Positions 11,693 through 22,824 of a stretch of DNA of 64,000 bases are shown here, in pieces. Position numbers and translations under genes: made by a program. Source of the stretch: Theobroma cacao (lineage: Eukaryota > Streptophyta > Magnoliopsida > Malvales > Malvaceae); assembly GCF_000208745.1 (NCBI RefSeq), contig NC_030856.1:17461822-17525821 (forward strand), in the 5' to 3' direction. How positions within the stretch are numbered: position 1 is the first letter of the stretch; the number at the start of each line of letters is the position of its first letter. Below the pieces are notes generated by a model, which was not told the origin of the DNA, ran no database searches, and worked only from the letters and a program-made list of their open reading frames with translations.

Positions 11693-12419
11693 CTATAATT
11701 CCTTCACACTAATCATCCTTAAATTTCTTCTAATCTCACAGAATATATCTTCACTCAGAGGTTTGGTAAAAATGTCTGCTAATTGATGTAAAGTATTCAC
11801 AAATTCTATCTTAATATCATTTTTCACTACATGGTCTCTAATAAAATGGTGTCTAATTTCAATGTGCTTTGTCCTAGAGTGCTGCACAGGGTTTTTTGAT
11901 GTAATGATTGCACTTGTGTTATCACAATATATTGGTACATTATGCATAATTATTCCATAGTCTTTTGATTGTTGCTTGATCCAAAGGATTTGTGCACAGC
12001 AACTACCTAATGATACATATTCAACCTCTGCTATAGATAGTGCCACTGAGTTTTGCTTTTTTGCTAGACCAAGACACAAGCATCCTTCCTAAAAATTGGC
12101 ATGTTCCACTAGTGCTTTTTCTATTAGTTCTGTTGCCAGCAAAGTCAACATCTGATTATCCAACTAAGCTAAGAGTTAAGTCTCTAGAGTACCATATTCC
12201 TAGTCCTTGAGTGTCTATGAGGTATCTAAAAATTCTCTTAACAGCTGTTAGGTGTGTTTCTTTAGGCTGTGACTGAAATCTAGCACACAAGCACACACTA
12301 AACTGAATATCTGGTCTACTTGCTATTAAGTAGAGAAGAGAGCCGATCATACCTCTATAGAGCTTTTGATCTACATCTTTACCTTTTTCATTTAAGTCAA
12401 GTTTGATGGATGGACTCAT
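11693..12419 (-). pseudogene. Copia pol: RNase H region
   Basis: Two frames, 12156-12419 and 11693-12079, hold the end of the reverse transcriptase connection ('LYRGMIGSLLYLIASRPDI') and the Copia RNase H. The RNase H has the 'KKQNSVALSIAEVEYVSLGS' active-site block (Glu in AEVEY), 'IYCDNTSAI' and 'RTKHIEIRHHFIRDHV'. A frameshift or stop separates the pieces near 12080-12155. The enzyme would degrade the RNA of the RNA:DNA hybrid during reverse transcription. The pol polyprotein ends at 11693. Confidence 0.9.
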
Positions 12420-13690
12420 GGTGTGGAATTTGATTTCAGCTTCAGCATGTCGAATTTCTTGAGCATATCTTGAGTGTATATTTCTTGGTTGATGAAGATT
12501 CCTTCCTCACTTTGTTTAATTTGAAGACCAAGGAAATACCTCAACTCTCCTATCATGCTCATCTCAAATTCACCCTGTATTTCCTTAGCAAAGTTCTTGC
12601 ATAAAGCCTCATTAGTTGCACCAAATATAATGTCATCCACATATATTTGCACAACAATTAAATCATTTAAATATCTCTTAATGAACAATGTAGTATTGAT
12701 GCTGCCTCTATCGTACCCTTTTTCAACTAGAAATTTTGAAAGCCTCTCATACCAAGCTCAAGGAGCTTGTTTCAATCCATACAAGGCTTTATGAAGTTTG
12801 GAAACATGATCAGATTTTTCAAAGTCTTAAAAACTAGGTGGTTGTTCTACATATACTTCCTCTTGAATTAATCCATTTAAGAATGCACTTTTTACATCCA
12901 TTTGGAATAATTTAAAATTCATGAAACCTGCAAAAGCTAGCAACAACCTTATGGCTTCAATCCTAGCAACGGGAGCAAAGGTTTCATCATAATCTATTCC
13001 TTCCTCTTGGTTGTATCCTTTTACTACCAGCCTAGCTTTATTTTTAACTACATTTCCTTGCTCATTCACCTTATTTCTAAATACCCATTTTGTACCAACA
13101 ATAGGGTGATTTGAAGGTCTAGGTACCAATGACCATACACGACTCCTTATGAATTGATCAAGTTCTTCTTCTATGGCCATTATCCAACTTTCCTCTTTTT
13201 CAGCTTCTTTAAAGTTTTTAGGTTCAATTTGAGATATAAAAGCTGAAAACTCATAAGTTTCTCTTGTTGCTTTTCTAGTTCTAACTCCTTGTGAAATGTC
13301 ACCTATTATTTGGTCTTGTGGGTGGTCTTTTAAAAATCTCCAACTCCTTGGAAGATCATCATGATGATTTTCTGCTCTTTGTAGATTTTCTAGAGGTGGA
13401 GTTTCATTTTCTCTTCTAGGTGAGCTTTCTTCATTATTTTTGTTGTTCTCTAAGCTTATTTCCTCCATTTGTTTTTCTAGGATTTCTGCATCATCATCAT
13501 CATCATGAACTTCTTTTTGTAAAGCATTTGACTCATCAAAAACTACATGAACTGATTCTTCAACAATTAAGGTCCTTTTGTTAAAAACCCTATAGGCCTT
13601 TGAGTTTAATGCATATCCTAAAAATATTACTTCATCACTTTTTGCATCAAACTTCCTTAGGGCTATTTTCCATTGTTCAATACAAAGCAT
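12416..13690 (-). pseudogene. Copia pol: reverse transcriptase region
   Basis: The frame 12827-13690 carries a variable linker (with an Asp run 'DDDDD') and then the Copia RT block 'WVFRNKVNEQGNVVKNKARL', 'DYDETFAPVARIEAIR' and 'FQMDVKSAFLNG'. The catalytic YVDDIIFG box is in the next frame, 12416-12688. The shift between them, near 12690-12830, disrupts the enzyme. The order and the YVDD box are typical of RVT_2 (Copia) rather than Gypsy enzymes. Confidence 0.93.
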
Positions 13691-14781
13691 TTACAGTCAA
13701 AACTCCTAAGGTGAGAAATTTCTGGCTTCCTACCTTTATAAAGTTCATATGGAGTCTTTGAAATCAAAAGCCTTATTGAGACTCTATTAAGAATATAAGC
13801 TGTTGTATTTACTGCCTCAGCCCAAAGATATTTAGGTAGGTTGTTCTCACATAACATAGTCTTAGCCATTTCTTTTAAGGTTCAGTTTTTCCTCTCTACA
13901 ACTCCATTTTGCTGGGGTGTTCTAGGTGCAAAAACATTATGATCCAACCCCTTTTCATTGCAAAACTTTTCAAACTCATCATTTTCAAATTCTCCTCCAT
14001 GATCACTCCTTATGCTAACTATAGCTAGTCCTTTTTCATTTTCTACTTTCTTACAATGACTTAAGAATGCTTGTAAAGCATCATTCTTATGAGCAAGAAA
14101 ACACACCCAAGTATATCTAAAATAGTCATCAACTATTACAAAGCCATAAGATTTTCCTCCTAAGCTAGTTGTGCTTATTGAACCAAATAGATCAATGTGT
14201 AACAATTCAAGAGGTCTAGATGTTGACACTATCTTTTTGTTCTTAAAGGATGTTCTAACTTGTTTTCCTAGTTGACAAGCATCACATATTCTGTCATTTT
14301 CAAATTGTAAATTCGACAACCCAATTACTAAATTCTTTTTAATCAATTTTGACATAATATGCAAACTTACATGTCCTAATCTTTTATGCCATAACCAGCT
14401 ATCATTTTTAGCATTTGCAACAAGACATACCTCACTATTTACTTCAAGATCTTCAAGAAAAACTACATACAAATTTTTCAGTCTTTTTCCTATAAATGAG
14501 ATTTTATTTGTACTCATATCTATTACTTCACACTTAGTTGAATAAAAACTTACTTTAAATCCTTTATCACATAATTGACTAATACTTAGTAAATTATGAT
14601 TTAAGCCTTTAACCAACAACACATGACTAATTTGAGTTTGAGAATTCTTACCAACCGTACCTATACCATGGCTTCTGCCTTTTGAATCATCTCCAAAGGA
14701 TACGGTTCCTCCCTTTCTCTTATCCAGCTGAGCAAACAGCATTTCATGTCTTGTCATGTGCTGTGAACAACTACTGTCCAA
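13663..14781 (-). pseudogene. Copia pol: protease end, GAG-pre-integrase and integrase
   Basis: The frame 13882-14781 opens in the aspartic protease region (DSSCSQHMT; the catalytic triplet reads D-S-S here). It continues through the GAG-pre-integrase zinc motif (H and C residues in 'LWHKRLGH' and 'CDACQLGK') into the integrase core. The catalytic acids are visible in 'LLHIDLFG', 'IRSDHGGEF' and 'PQQNGVVERKN'. A short frame at 13663-13869 carries the integrase C-terminal part. A stop near 13875 and another break at 14781 make it a pseudogene. The integrase would insert the cDNA with 5-base staggered cuts, consistent with the ATCTT duplication. Confidence 0.93.
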
Positions 14782-14898
14782 GTACCAAGGCTATTTCTTC
14801 TTGAGTTGAGCTCTTGAACATGTCTCCTTTAAGTCTAGCTCAACCTACAAAACAGAATTTCAGTTTTTCTTTATAGGTACCCATACTTTGATGGGTCT

Positions 14899-16492
14899 TT
14901 AAGTGCTAGTTGCAACAAAGGATCCCTTAGGAACCCAGATTTTCTTCACTTTCTGCAGTCTTCTTTTCTTAAAATAGTCATATGATAAATGACCATGTTT
15001 ACCACAATTAAAACATTTAGGTAATGCTTTAGCTGAATTTTTATTGTGGTATACATTCCTTTCTGAAGATTCATTTTTCAAACATTTAAGAGCTGTGTTT
15101 TCATCAAGAATTATTTGTAAAGCTTCAGACTTGTTTTCTAGCTCTTGTTTTAAAACCTCAAAGTTTGTTTTTGAGTGTTCTAACTCAACTTGCAAAATAT
15201 TTCTTTACGCAAAGACAGAAGTAAATTCTTTTTTGATTTGTTCCAAATCATTTTCAAGTGATGCAGCCTTTTTCTTTAATGATTTGTATTTTGAAAAAAG
15301 TTTTTCAAATTCATCATAAAGGCACTCATACTCATCTTGTAAATCATCATAAGAATTAATGCAGGGGGATGAGGATACCTTTATTTCATCCTCTTGTGCC
15401 ATTAAACAGATGTTTTCTTTTTTCTCAAATTTTTCATCATTAGTTTCAGAGCTTGATGTGTCACTATTTGACCATGCAGCTGCGACCATTGCTTTCTTGG
15501 ATTTCTTATTTTCTTGGGAGTTTCATCTTTCAGCAATGGACACTCGGACTTGAAGTGACCAGGTTTCTTGCACTTGTAGCAGATGAGCTCCTCCTTTTTG
15601 TTAGAGTCAATTTTGTTTCTGTTTTTCCACGAGGCACCTTGGTCTTTCTTGAAACCTCTTCTAGCTAGCCTTTAGTTTCTTCTGCTCATTAGCTTTCTGA
15701 ATTTTCTTGCAACCAGAGCTAATTCTTCATCATCATCATAGGAAAGCTATTCCAGCTTTTCTTCAAGGATGCTAGCTTTAAGTGCAATACTCTTTTTCTT
15801 TTCCTTTGCTTCCCTTCGGTCTTCTTCTTCTTATTCCTTAAGCTCCAGCTCATGAGTGAGAAAAGAGCCACAAATCTCATCAAGTGTGACGATGTTCAGA
15901 TCTTTAGCCTCTTTAATGGCAGTCACTTTAGGCTTCAAGTTTTTGGTAGACTCCTAAGCAGTCTTTTTACTAATTCATGTTCAGGAATAGGCTTGCCTAG
16001 CTGACTCAATTTATTTGTGATGTTTGTAAACCTATCAAACATGCTGGCGATGTCTTCACCAGGCTCCATTTTGAACAATTCATAATTATGTGTTAATAGA
16101 GCAATTTTGGACTCCTTTACCTGATAAGTCCCTTCATGAATTATTCTAAGTTTTTTCCACACTTGCTTAGTTGTTGTACAGCTTGAGACTTTGTTAAATT
16201 CAGTGGGGATTAATGTACAATGCAATGTGTTGATGGCCTTAAAATTTATTTGAACTTTCTTATTTTCAGCCTCAGTCCATTCAGACCTTGGCTTGGGCAT
16301 CAACTCATTTGTCACTACGTTCACGGTTTAGGGCATAAAGGGTCCATCAGTTATGACGTCCCACATTTCATAGTCTATAGCCCTAATATAAATTGACATT
16401 CTTGTGCTTCAATAACGGTAATTAAAGCCATCAAAGAGAGGTGGTCTGTTTGTTGATTGTCCCTCAGCCACTACTGATTTTTGGAGAGCCAT
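14899..16492 (-). pseudogene. Copia gag with two zinc knuckles
   Basis: The probable start codon is at 16492, followed by a DUF4219/UBN2-type gag ('PPLFDGFNYRY' then 'STRMSIYIRA'). Stops interrupt it where Trp or Lys/Gln would be expected. The frame 15935-16324 holds the main capsid-like helix bundle. A complete CCHC knuckle (C-Y-K-C...G-H...C) is encoded at about 15543-15584. A second knuckle near 14960-15010 has lost its last cysteine to tyrosine. A coiled-coil stretch lies between (14899-15489). The product would package element RNA in a cytoplasmic particle; this copy is not translatable as one protein. Confidence 0.9.
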
Positions 16493-16537
16493 ATGGATCC
16501 TCCCTAAGGATGTTAAGCCTTAAAAACAGGGAACTAA

Positions 16538-16548
16538 CTTTGATACCA
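16538..16548 (-). promoter_or_regulatory. Copia primer-binding site (initiator tRNA-Met)
   Basis: On the minus strand TGGTATCAAAG lies two bases after the 5' LTR. It differs at one position from the usual plant initiator-Met primer site TGGTATCAGAG. Confidence 0.85.
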
Positions 16549-16550
16549 AT

Positions 16551-17621
16551 TGTTGGTCTCGATAATATGTGTTAGAGGGGGGTGAATAGCACAAATTGGC
16601 TCTTAACAATATTGGAAACTGATTTTCAGAACTTAAGAAAATAAAAACAGAGTATAAGATGCATAATAATTTAAAGTGGTTCGGTCCTAGACCTACATCC
16701 ACTACCTTGATTATCCAACCAAGGATTTTCCCACAAATTCACTAAACACCAGTGAAATTCACAAGCTTTCACCAAGCTTTACAATGGCTTTTACTAGGCT
16801 CAGCCAAAACCTTTTACACTAGTTTTTCACGAGATCAACTAAAACCCAAAGTGGATTTCCAAGGCTCAACCACAACCTTCAACAATCAAGCTATCCCAAG
16901 CTTGAACAACCCCTTAGAGTGACTCCCTGACTCTAAGAATACAAGAGAAGTAGTAAAAGAAGGTACCTATGATCACTGGTTCATCTGAGTGGTACAAGAT
17001 TGAGTGCTAAATACAAATACAAGAGTAGACGTTTAAGTGTGGACAAGTGCAATGAAGCTTTTCTGGTTTTTTAACTTTCTATAGCTCAAATCTCATTCAA
17101 GGCTTCTAAAAAACTTGTTTCTAATTGTTGGAAGACCCTTTTATACTTGGAGATGTAACTCTGATGGCAGTTTGATAGTTTATGGCCGTTGGAAATAGTT
17201 GAGGATGAATTCTAGCCGTTAATCTGTCTTGTAGTGCTCTGGTTGAAATTGTAGACAGAGAGCTCTTAGTCGACTGACTTGGTTGACTAAGTTGGTTCTG
17301 TTTCAGGTTGCAGTTCTGGCAGAGAGCAGTTAGCCGACTGACTTGGTCGACTAAGTTGATTCTGTTTCTCAAACTCTTTAGCCTGTCATTCCTCCAATTT
17401 GAAACTTGGTCAACCAATATTTTTCCTTGTTTCACCAATAGGCTTCCTCCTTGTTAGATAGTTACTTCTTGTTGTTTTTATTCCTCTTTTTCTTTTGATA
17501 TACTCTTTGAGGAGTTAAATGATTAATTTCATATACTAATTTTCCTGCACACTCAAGTAAAGGTATTAGACACAAATGAATGGGAATGTTTTATTATCAT
17601 CAAAAACTAATGGAGCCAACA
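16551..17621 (-). repeat. Copia 5' LTR
   Basis: This 1,071-base LTR pairs with 7393-8466. It differs by scattered substitutions and small indels, so the insertion is not very recent. It carries the same GTCGACTAAG motifs. Confidence 0.95.
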
Positions 17622-17950
17622 ATCTTCATTGACATGCACTCTCAAACACTTGCAAAATGGGAAAATAAATCTGCAAAGAATTTACGAACATCTAATTTTG
17701 TGCAAAACATCCATTTTTTTTAGAAGCTTGTGCAAAAAAAATTAATGTTGCATGAGATGGTTTTTCAGATATTTCGCACATGGCATTCAGATAATACAAG
17801 AAGAGTGATATTGAACCGAATGAGGAACTAATCATGATGAATCGAAAGCTTCGAGAATGATGTGAAACTAGAAATCCCTGATATAGTGGTGAATCGAAAG
17901 GAGAAATATGTGAATCCAAAGCACGAAATGGTTGTGCTACGCAGGCCATA
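17622..17950. other. MULE-side sequence resuming after the Copia insertion
   Basis: The target duplicate ATCTT at 17622-17626 marks the return to the sequence interrupted at 7392. No gene is visible. It leads into the first tandem array. Confidence 0.5.
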
Positions 17951-18560
17951 TGTGACATGGCTGTGTCACGGCAGGGTGTAGACTTTATGAAACGGCATGG
18001 TGGGAATGTGTGACACGTCATGGTGAGAATATGTGACACAGCTATGACACAGCAAGGTTTAGAGTTTGTGACACACCATGGAGGGAATATGTGACATGGC
18101 AGGCTGAGAATATGTGACACGACTCGGGGGGAAATATGTGAGATGACATGGTGAGAATATGTGACATGTCAGTGTGAGAATGTGGCATGCCATGGTGTGC
18201 ATATGTGACACGCCATAGTGAGAATATGTGACACGCCATGGTGAGCATATGTAACACGACTGTGACACGGTAGGGTTCAGAATTTGTGACACGCCATGGA
18301 AGGAATCTGTGACATGGCAGGGTTCAGAGTTTGTGACACACCATGGAGGGAATTTATGACACGGTAGGTTCAGAGTTTGTGACACGCCATGGAAGGAATC
18401 TGTGATACGGCAAGTTGATAATGTGTGAGACGACACGATGAGAACATGTGACATGGCTGTGACATGGCAGGGTTTAAAATTTGTGACATGCCATGGTGAG
18501 AACGTGTGACACGGCATGGCTTGAACATGTGACACACCATAGGTTGAATATGTGACACGC
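17950..18560. repeat. 23-24 bp tandem array with CACGCCATG core
   Basis: About two dozen degenerate units of the type TGTGACACGCCATGGTGAGAATA follow one another. Because the unit is near 24 bases, several minus-strand frames stay open and give repetitive Cys/His/Ser/Met-rich peptides (17692-18558); these are artefacts of the array. The position fits the subterminal arrays of plant MULEs. Confidence 0.85.
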
Positions 18561-19001
18561 GTTGGTTTGAAATAGAAAAAAAAAGTGAGCCAATAACGAG
18601 GAAATAGATTGGACTTACACTAAATGAATGAAATGAATATTATAATGCCATTTCATTTTAATTAAATATTTTTCAGAATTTGCAAACGTCTGTGTGAAAG
18701 AACTAAGAGAGTGTGATTCATTCCTCATTCTCAAAGGTACCAAAGTGTTCGACTTCATTCTTTCCAAGTTTAATGACATCACAGCAACAATGTCGGTTAT
18801 CAGTTAAGAGGTCAGTCAATCTCAAATTACAACTTTCTTCTGTTCATTCATTTTTTGTTAGGTTGGTTTGATATGTTCGTGTTTTTTGCAATTGTTATGT
18901 TTAAACTGTTTTCTTCTTGGTTTTATGGTCGTACCAAAGTTTTGAAAGGGGTCCGCATCTGCATATCATGTAACAAGAACTACAACATTTGATATGGCTT
19001 G
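18561..19001. other. Non-coding MULE stretch
   Basis: A possible short exon remnant lies at about 18680-18810, but no family is recognised. It ends at the GCTTG target site of the family-B LTR. Confidence 0.3.
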
Positions 19002-21647
19002 TGTAAAGCCTTACCTTATAAAATACTTGTCATGACATACATGTGATGGATAGCATGTTTGCATGCTAGGAGAGTCCCGAAAAAAAAAATTTACAAAAGT
19101 AAGTATTGTACCTAGAGGTACAACAAAGTTGGTTTAAGCCTCGAATTAGATCAAATAGAGATTTTAGGGTGAAATTGAAAATTTTACAGTCTAGGAATGA
19201 TTTAAAATGGTGATTTGGAGTTCGAGGATCAATTTGGAGTCAAACCGAAAATTTCACTATCTAGGGGCGAAATGGTAATTTTGCCACTAAAAGACAAAAT
19301 GGAAAACTTTTTGAAAAATTTTGATCACATTTGACTTATTGGAGTATGATTTGAGGTTGAGAAATGAAAATTTGTAATATCGGAATTTTTCGGAGCATAG
19401 GGGTAAAATGGTAATTTTGCCACTCTAGTGGCAAAATTGTAATTTTACACCACCAACACTTGTCATGCTCACAGAATTCATCCATTGACTTTTTATGTTA
19501 TATAAGTGAGAAAATATATGTGATGGAGATAAAAAGTTTAAATTTTTAAAGTTTTAAAAAATAGACCAATAATAAAATGACAAGTGTCAAGCTTAGAATA
19601 TTTTATTATTTCCTTTAAAAATCAGCCTATAAACCTCTCACTTCTCTCCAAATATTCGGCCACACCGAGAACAAAGGGAAAAAGGAAGAGAACAAACCCT
19701 AGGTGGGGAATTTCAAGAGAAAAAGTGTGGAAAATCAAGGAAAACAAGTGAAAAAGGTAGGATTTCTCAATTTAAACTTGAAATCTATTTTCCTTAAGCA
19801 TTTCTCCTTATTTTCCATGGTTAAATTTCATGTTTTCATGGTGAATTCATGGCTGGCCAAAATGGGTATGGAGAGAGAATGATGTTGGATTGATTTGATT
19901 TCAAGTTATGTTAGTGTTTTTAGTTAGTTTACCATGTCTAGAAGTAAAACAATAAGAAAAGAATTCATTTTCCCCATTAACCATCAATGGTTGAACCTAC
20001 CTTGTACTGAGTGAGGATGAATTTGATTTTTATTTTAAGAGAATTGGTTAGAAAATGATGAATTATGGTGTGGAAAAGTAGTAGGAAAAATCACGGTGTT
20101 AATGCTCCATTATTGACCGAAAATTCTAAGAAGAAAAGTGAAGATGGTTTTGCCTAATTTTAGGTTATTTGACTTGTGTTTGGTGAATTAAGGTATTGGA
20201 AAAGAAATGGAGTAATTTGGAGCTAAATTGTACGCGTTGGCCAATTAATCGGGTAATAAGACGAATTAGGCCCATACCGGATTTAGATGGTTACCCGTGC
20301 ATTTTGCATTCCATATCATGCATTAGTAGTCTAAATTAGTTTAATTTCGATTTAGTACCAATGTAGTAAGTTCCTCGATTTTTTACTATGTCAAGGTGGT
20401 GAGTCCTCTGATAAAGGCAAGAAAATTGCATCCGAGGACCAATAGTCAAAGTTCTTCGAAAATTCACACTCTAGACATTGTGAGTAAACTTATTGTCATT
20501 TTAATTATCTAGGGTGGCTTTTTGATGATTTCATGAATTTTATGGAAAAATAGGTTTAAAAAGGTAAATTTTCATGTTTTATGAATAAATGTGTTTCAAT
20601 GAAATTAATTTATAAATTATTTGAAATTATTAATGATTTTGAAAAATAGAGTACACGGAGACTGCTATTTGTTGCAATTTGATTGTTTAAATTGATTGGC
20701 TTATGATAAATCGGGCATGATTGGCTGGTTGGCAATTGTATTGAAATACGGATTGTTTGTTTGCCTTGAAAGGCTGTGAATTACAATAATTGCCATATCA
20801 TATTACTGAATTTTATTGATTGGTGGGATAATTATTAGCTTATTATAGTAGGTGGGTTCCGTGGACCAGCCTATGAGAGGGGCAAGGTAACCCCGTTTAT
20901 ATGTGCTCACTTCGATTGTAGAGGCGCGTAGGGTAGCTTCTGAGGTGATATTTGAGTTCACTTCACGCCGAACCACCACGTGATGGTGAACTCAACCAAA
21001 GCCAAGGAACGACTGTGCTTTTAAATGTAAAAATGTGTTTTATGTGAAATGTGAATTTTTAACAGTCTTGGCAGTCTCGGTAGGATGCCTCGGTCAAGGT
21101 GTCCCCGAGGATGGATTTGTGGCACAAGCCTAGTTTTTATGAGATTCATAAGCCTCGTTACGTATTTTGAATGAAATGTGTACTAATGCTGTGACCCAGT
21201 TTACGATGATTTATTTTATCGTCTCCATGTACTCAACTCTAGATGTTTATGATGATGTTTGTTTACTCATTGGGATTTTATAATCTCACCACCCTCCTTT
21301 CCATCCATTTCAAGTTCAGTATAGGCTATAGATAGCTGATATCGTCGAAGGCTACAATTGACTTTACTTCTTCAAAAAACAAACCGTAGGTTCATAGCCT
21401 TCTTTCACTTTTGTCATTTGGGGGCCCATGTGTCACTGTAAATTAAATCTAATGCTTTGGTTTTCTGTATTATAGTATGTATGAATTTACTTAGCTTTTA
21501 TGCTACAAAAATAATATTGTTTTAAGTTGGAAATGAAAAGCTGATATTAAAGCCTTGCGGGGTTCCGGTTGATATTCTGGGTAATAAGTGTGGATCGTGA
21601 CATCACGGCGATTGTCACGAGCTCGGGGGGAGTTCCGAGTCGTGACA
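19002..21647 (+). mobile_element. Solo LTR, family B copy 1
   Basis: It begins TGTAAAGCC and ends GTCGTGACA, and is flanked by a perfect GCTTG duplication (18997-19001 and 21648-21652). It is similar along its whole length to 22825-25785. No retroelement genes lie in or beside it. A single LTR with a target duplication is what LTR-LTR recombination leaves, although a non-autonomous element could look the same. Length is 2,646 bases. Confidence 0.88.
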
Positions 21648-21689
21648 GCTTGCAGTGGGTTAACTTGTTTTTAGGGTTTTTAGCGTGTG

Positions 21690-22055
21690 ACGACATTCGT
21701 TATTTTAGGGCAGTTCGTGTAACGAGTTAGTAATTACAGTGATTGGCATGTCACAACACGCCATGGTTAGCGTGTCCCCACATTGGGTATTTAAAGCCAG
21801 TTCATGTAAGGAGACAATAATTAGTGATTGGCATGTAACAACACACCATGGTTGGCATGTCACGACACTACTCAGCGTTATTGTGTGACAACATTTGACT
21901 TGATATGCATGGCATGTAACAACATTTTAATTGATATGCATGGTGTGTAACAACATTTTACTTGATATGCATGGCGTGTAACAACATTTTACTTGATATG
22001 CATGGCGTGTAACGACATTTTACTTGATTTGCATGGTGTGTAACAACATTTATTT
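21690..22055. repeat. 31-bp tandem array with GCATGGCGTGT core
   Basis: The clean part (about 21897-22050) has five units of the form GCATGGCGTGTAACAACATT plus a TTACTTGATAT tail, with a 31-base period. The part before it (21690-21890) is looser. The core is the reverse complement of the one in the other arrays. Confidence 0.85.
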
Positions 22056-22126
22056 CTTTCTTTCTTTAGTATACCTTGTTGCACATTATGGGTTAACTCA
22101 CCCATGCATGTGTTCCATGTTTTCTA

Positions 22127-22824
22127 GATGTAGTCCAGACAGTATGAGGATCTTGATAGTTTGCTTTTTGTGCCGAGGGAGAAGTGGGTGTTCAAAGTCT
22201 CTATTAACTCCCACTGTCAGTGGTCGTAACTGCATTACATCAACAAGACTTTCTAAGAGAAAGAGGAGTACAATGCAGTCAAGCGTACATGCTTTGGAAT
22301 GTTGCTGGACGTATATTCACAAGGCTACTTTTACGCTGATCTTCTGCATAACATCATGATTCATCGAATCAGTGAGACAGAGTCAATGGACCATGAGCTA
22401 TGGTTTGCCATTAGCAAGAGCAAGGTGCGTATATCAAAGCAAGAGTTCTGCCTTATCACCAAACTGAAGTTTGGTCTAATGCTCGATGTGTTCACACGAC
22501 CGTACGAGGTTGTTCTCGACGGAATTCATGCGAGATACTAGAATGGGCAACACAGCGTTAAGCTACAAGCGTCGCTTGATACGTTTCGCGAAGGCAAATT
22601 TGAGCGACCAGGAGACGCAACCAAGATGGCACTCGTTTTAATCACGAATAACATTTTCTTTGGTCAAGACTACCGTAGATGGGTGACACCTTGGCTCTTA
22701 TCATTGGTAGAGGATGTCGACACTTGGAATGTCTTCCCTTGGGGTCACTATGTTTAGAGGTTGATTGAGGACTACCTATTGAAGGGGTTTTAATTGCTTG
22801 CCTCAAACTTACAGAAGGATAATC
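22127..22824 (+). pseudogene. DUF1985 domain of a MULE-borne Ulp1 gene (N-terminal part)
   Basis: The frame from about 22127 reads through the hallmark DUF1985 blocks: 'CFGMLLDVYSQGYF', 'HELWFAISKSKVRISKQEFC', 'LITKLKFG', 'YEVVLDGIHARY' and 'LSLVEDVDTWNVFPWGHYV'. Several in-frame stops interrupt it. At least two are where Trp is expected (after ARY and after HYV), so they look like TGG to TAG changes. DUF1985 is found in plants N-terminal to Ulp1-type (C48) protease domains carried by MULEs. The exon is cut at 22824 by a family-B LTR, and related exons continue beyond it at 25941. The function of DUF1985 is unknown. Confidence 0.85.

Larger units (their letters stand above)
7393..17621 (-). 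mobile_element. Sirevirus-like Ty1/Copia element, full length but decayed
   Basis: Two near-identical LTRs (7393-8466 and 16551-17621) begin TGTTGG and end GCCAACA. They are flanked by a perfect 5-base target duplication, ATCTT, at 7388-7392 and 17622-17626. Coding is on the minus strand, in the order gag, protease, integrase, reverse transcriptase, RNase H; this order defines Copia. A further long ORF lies between RNase H and the 3' LTR, as in Sireviruses (Pseudoviridae, SIRE/Maximus lineage). Stops and frameshifts interrupt every domain, so the element cannot act by itself. Total length is 10.2 kb, within the usual Sirevirus range. Confidence 0.95.

Noticed and set aside
17692..18558. Several overlapping minus-strand frames with Cys/His/Met-rich repeated peptides
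   Set aside because: They are readings of the 23-24 bp tandem array, whose period keeps several frames open. No domain, start context or splice evidence supports them.
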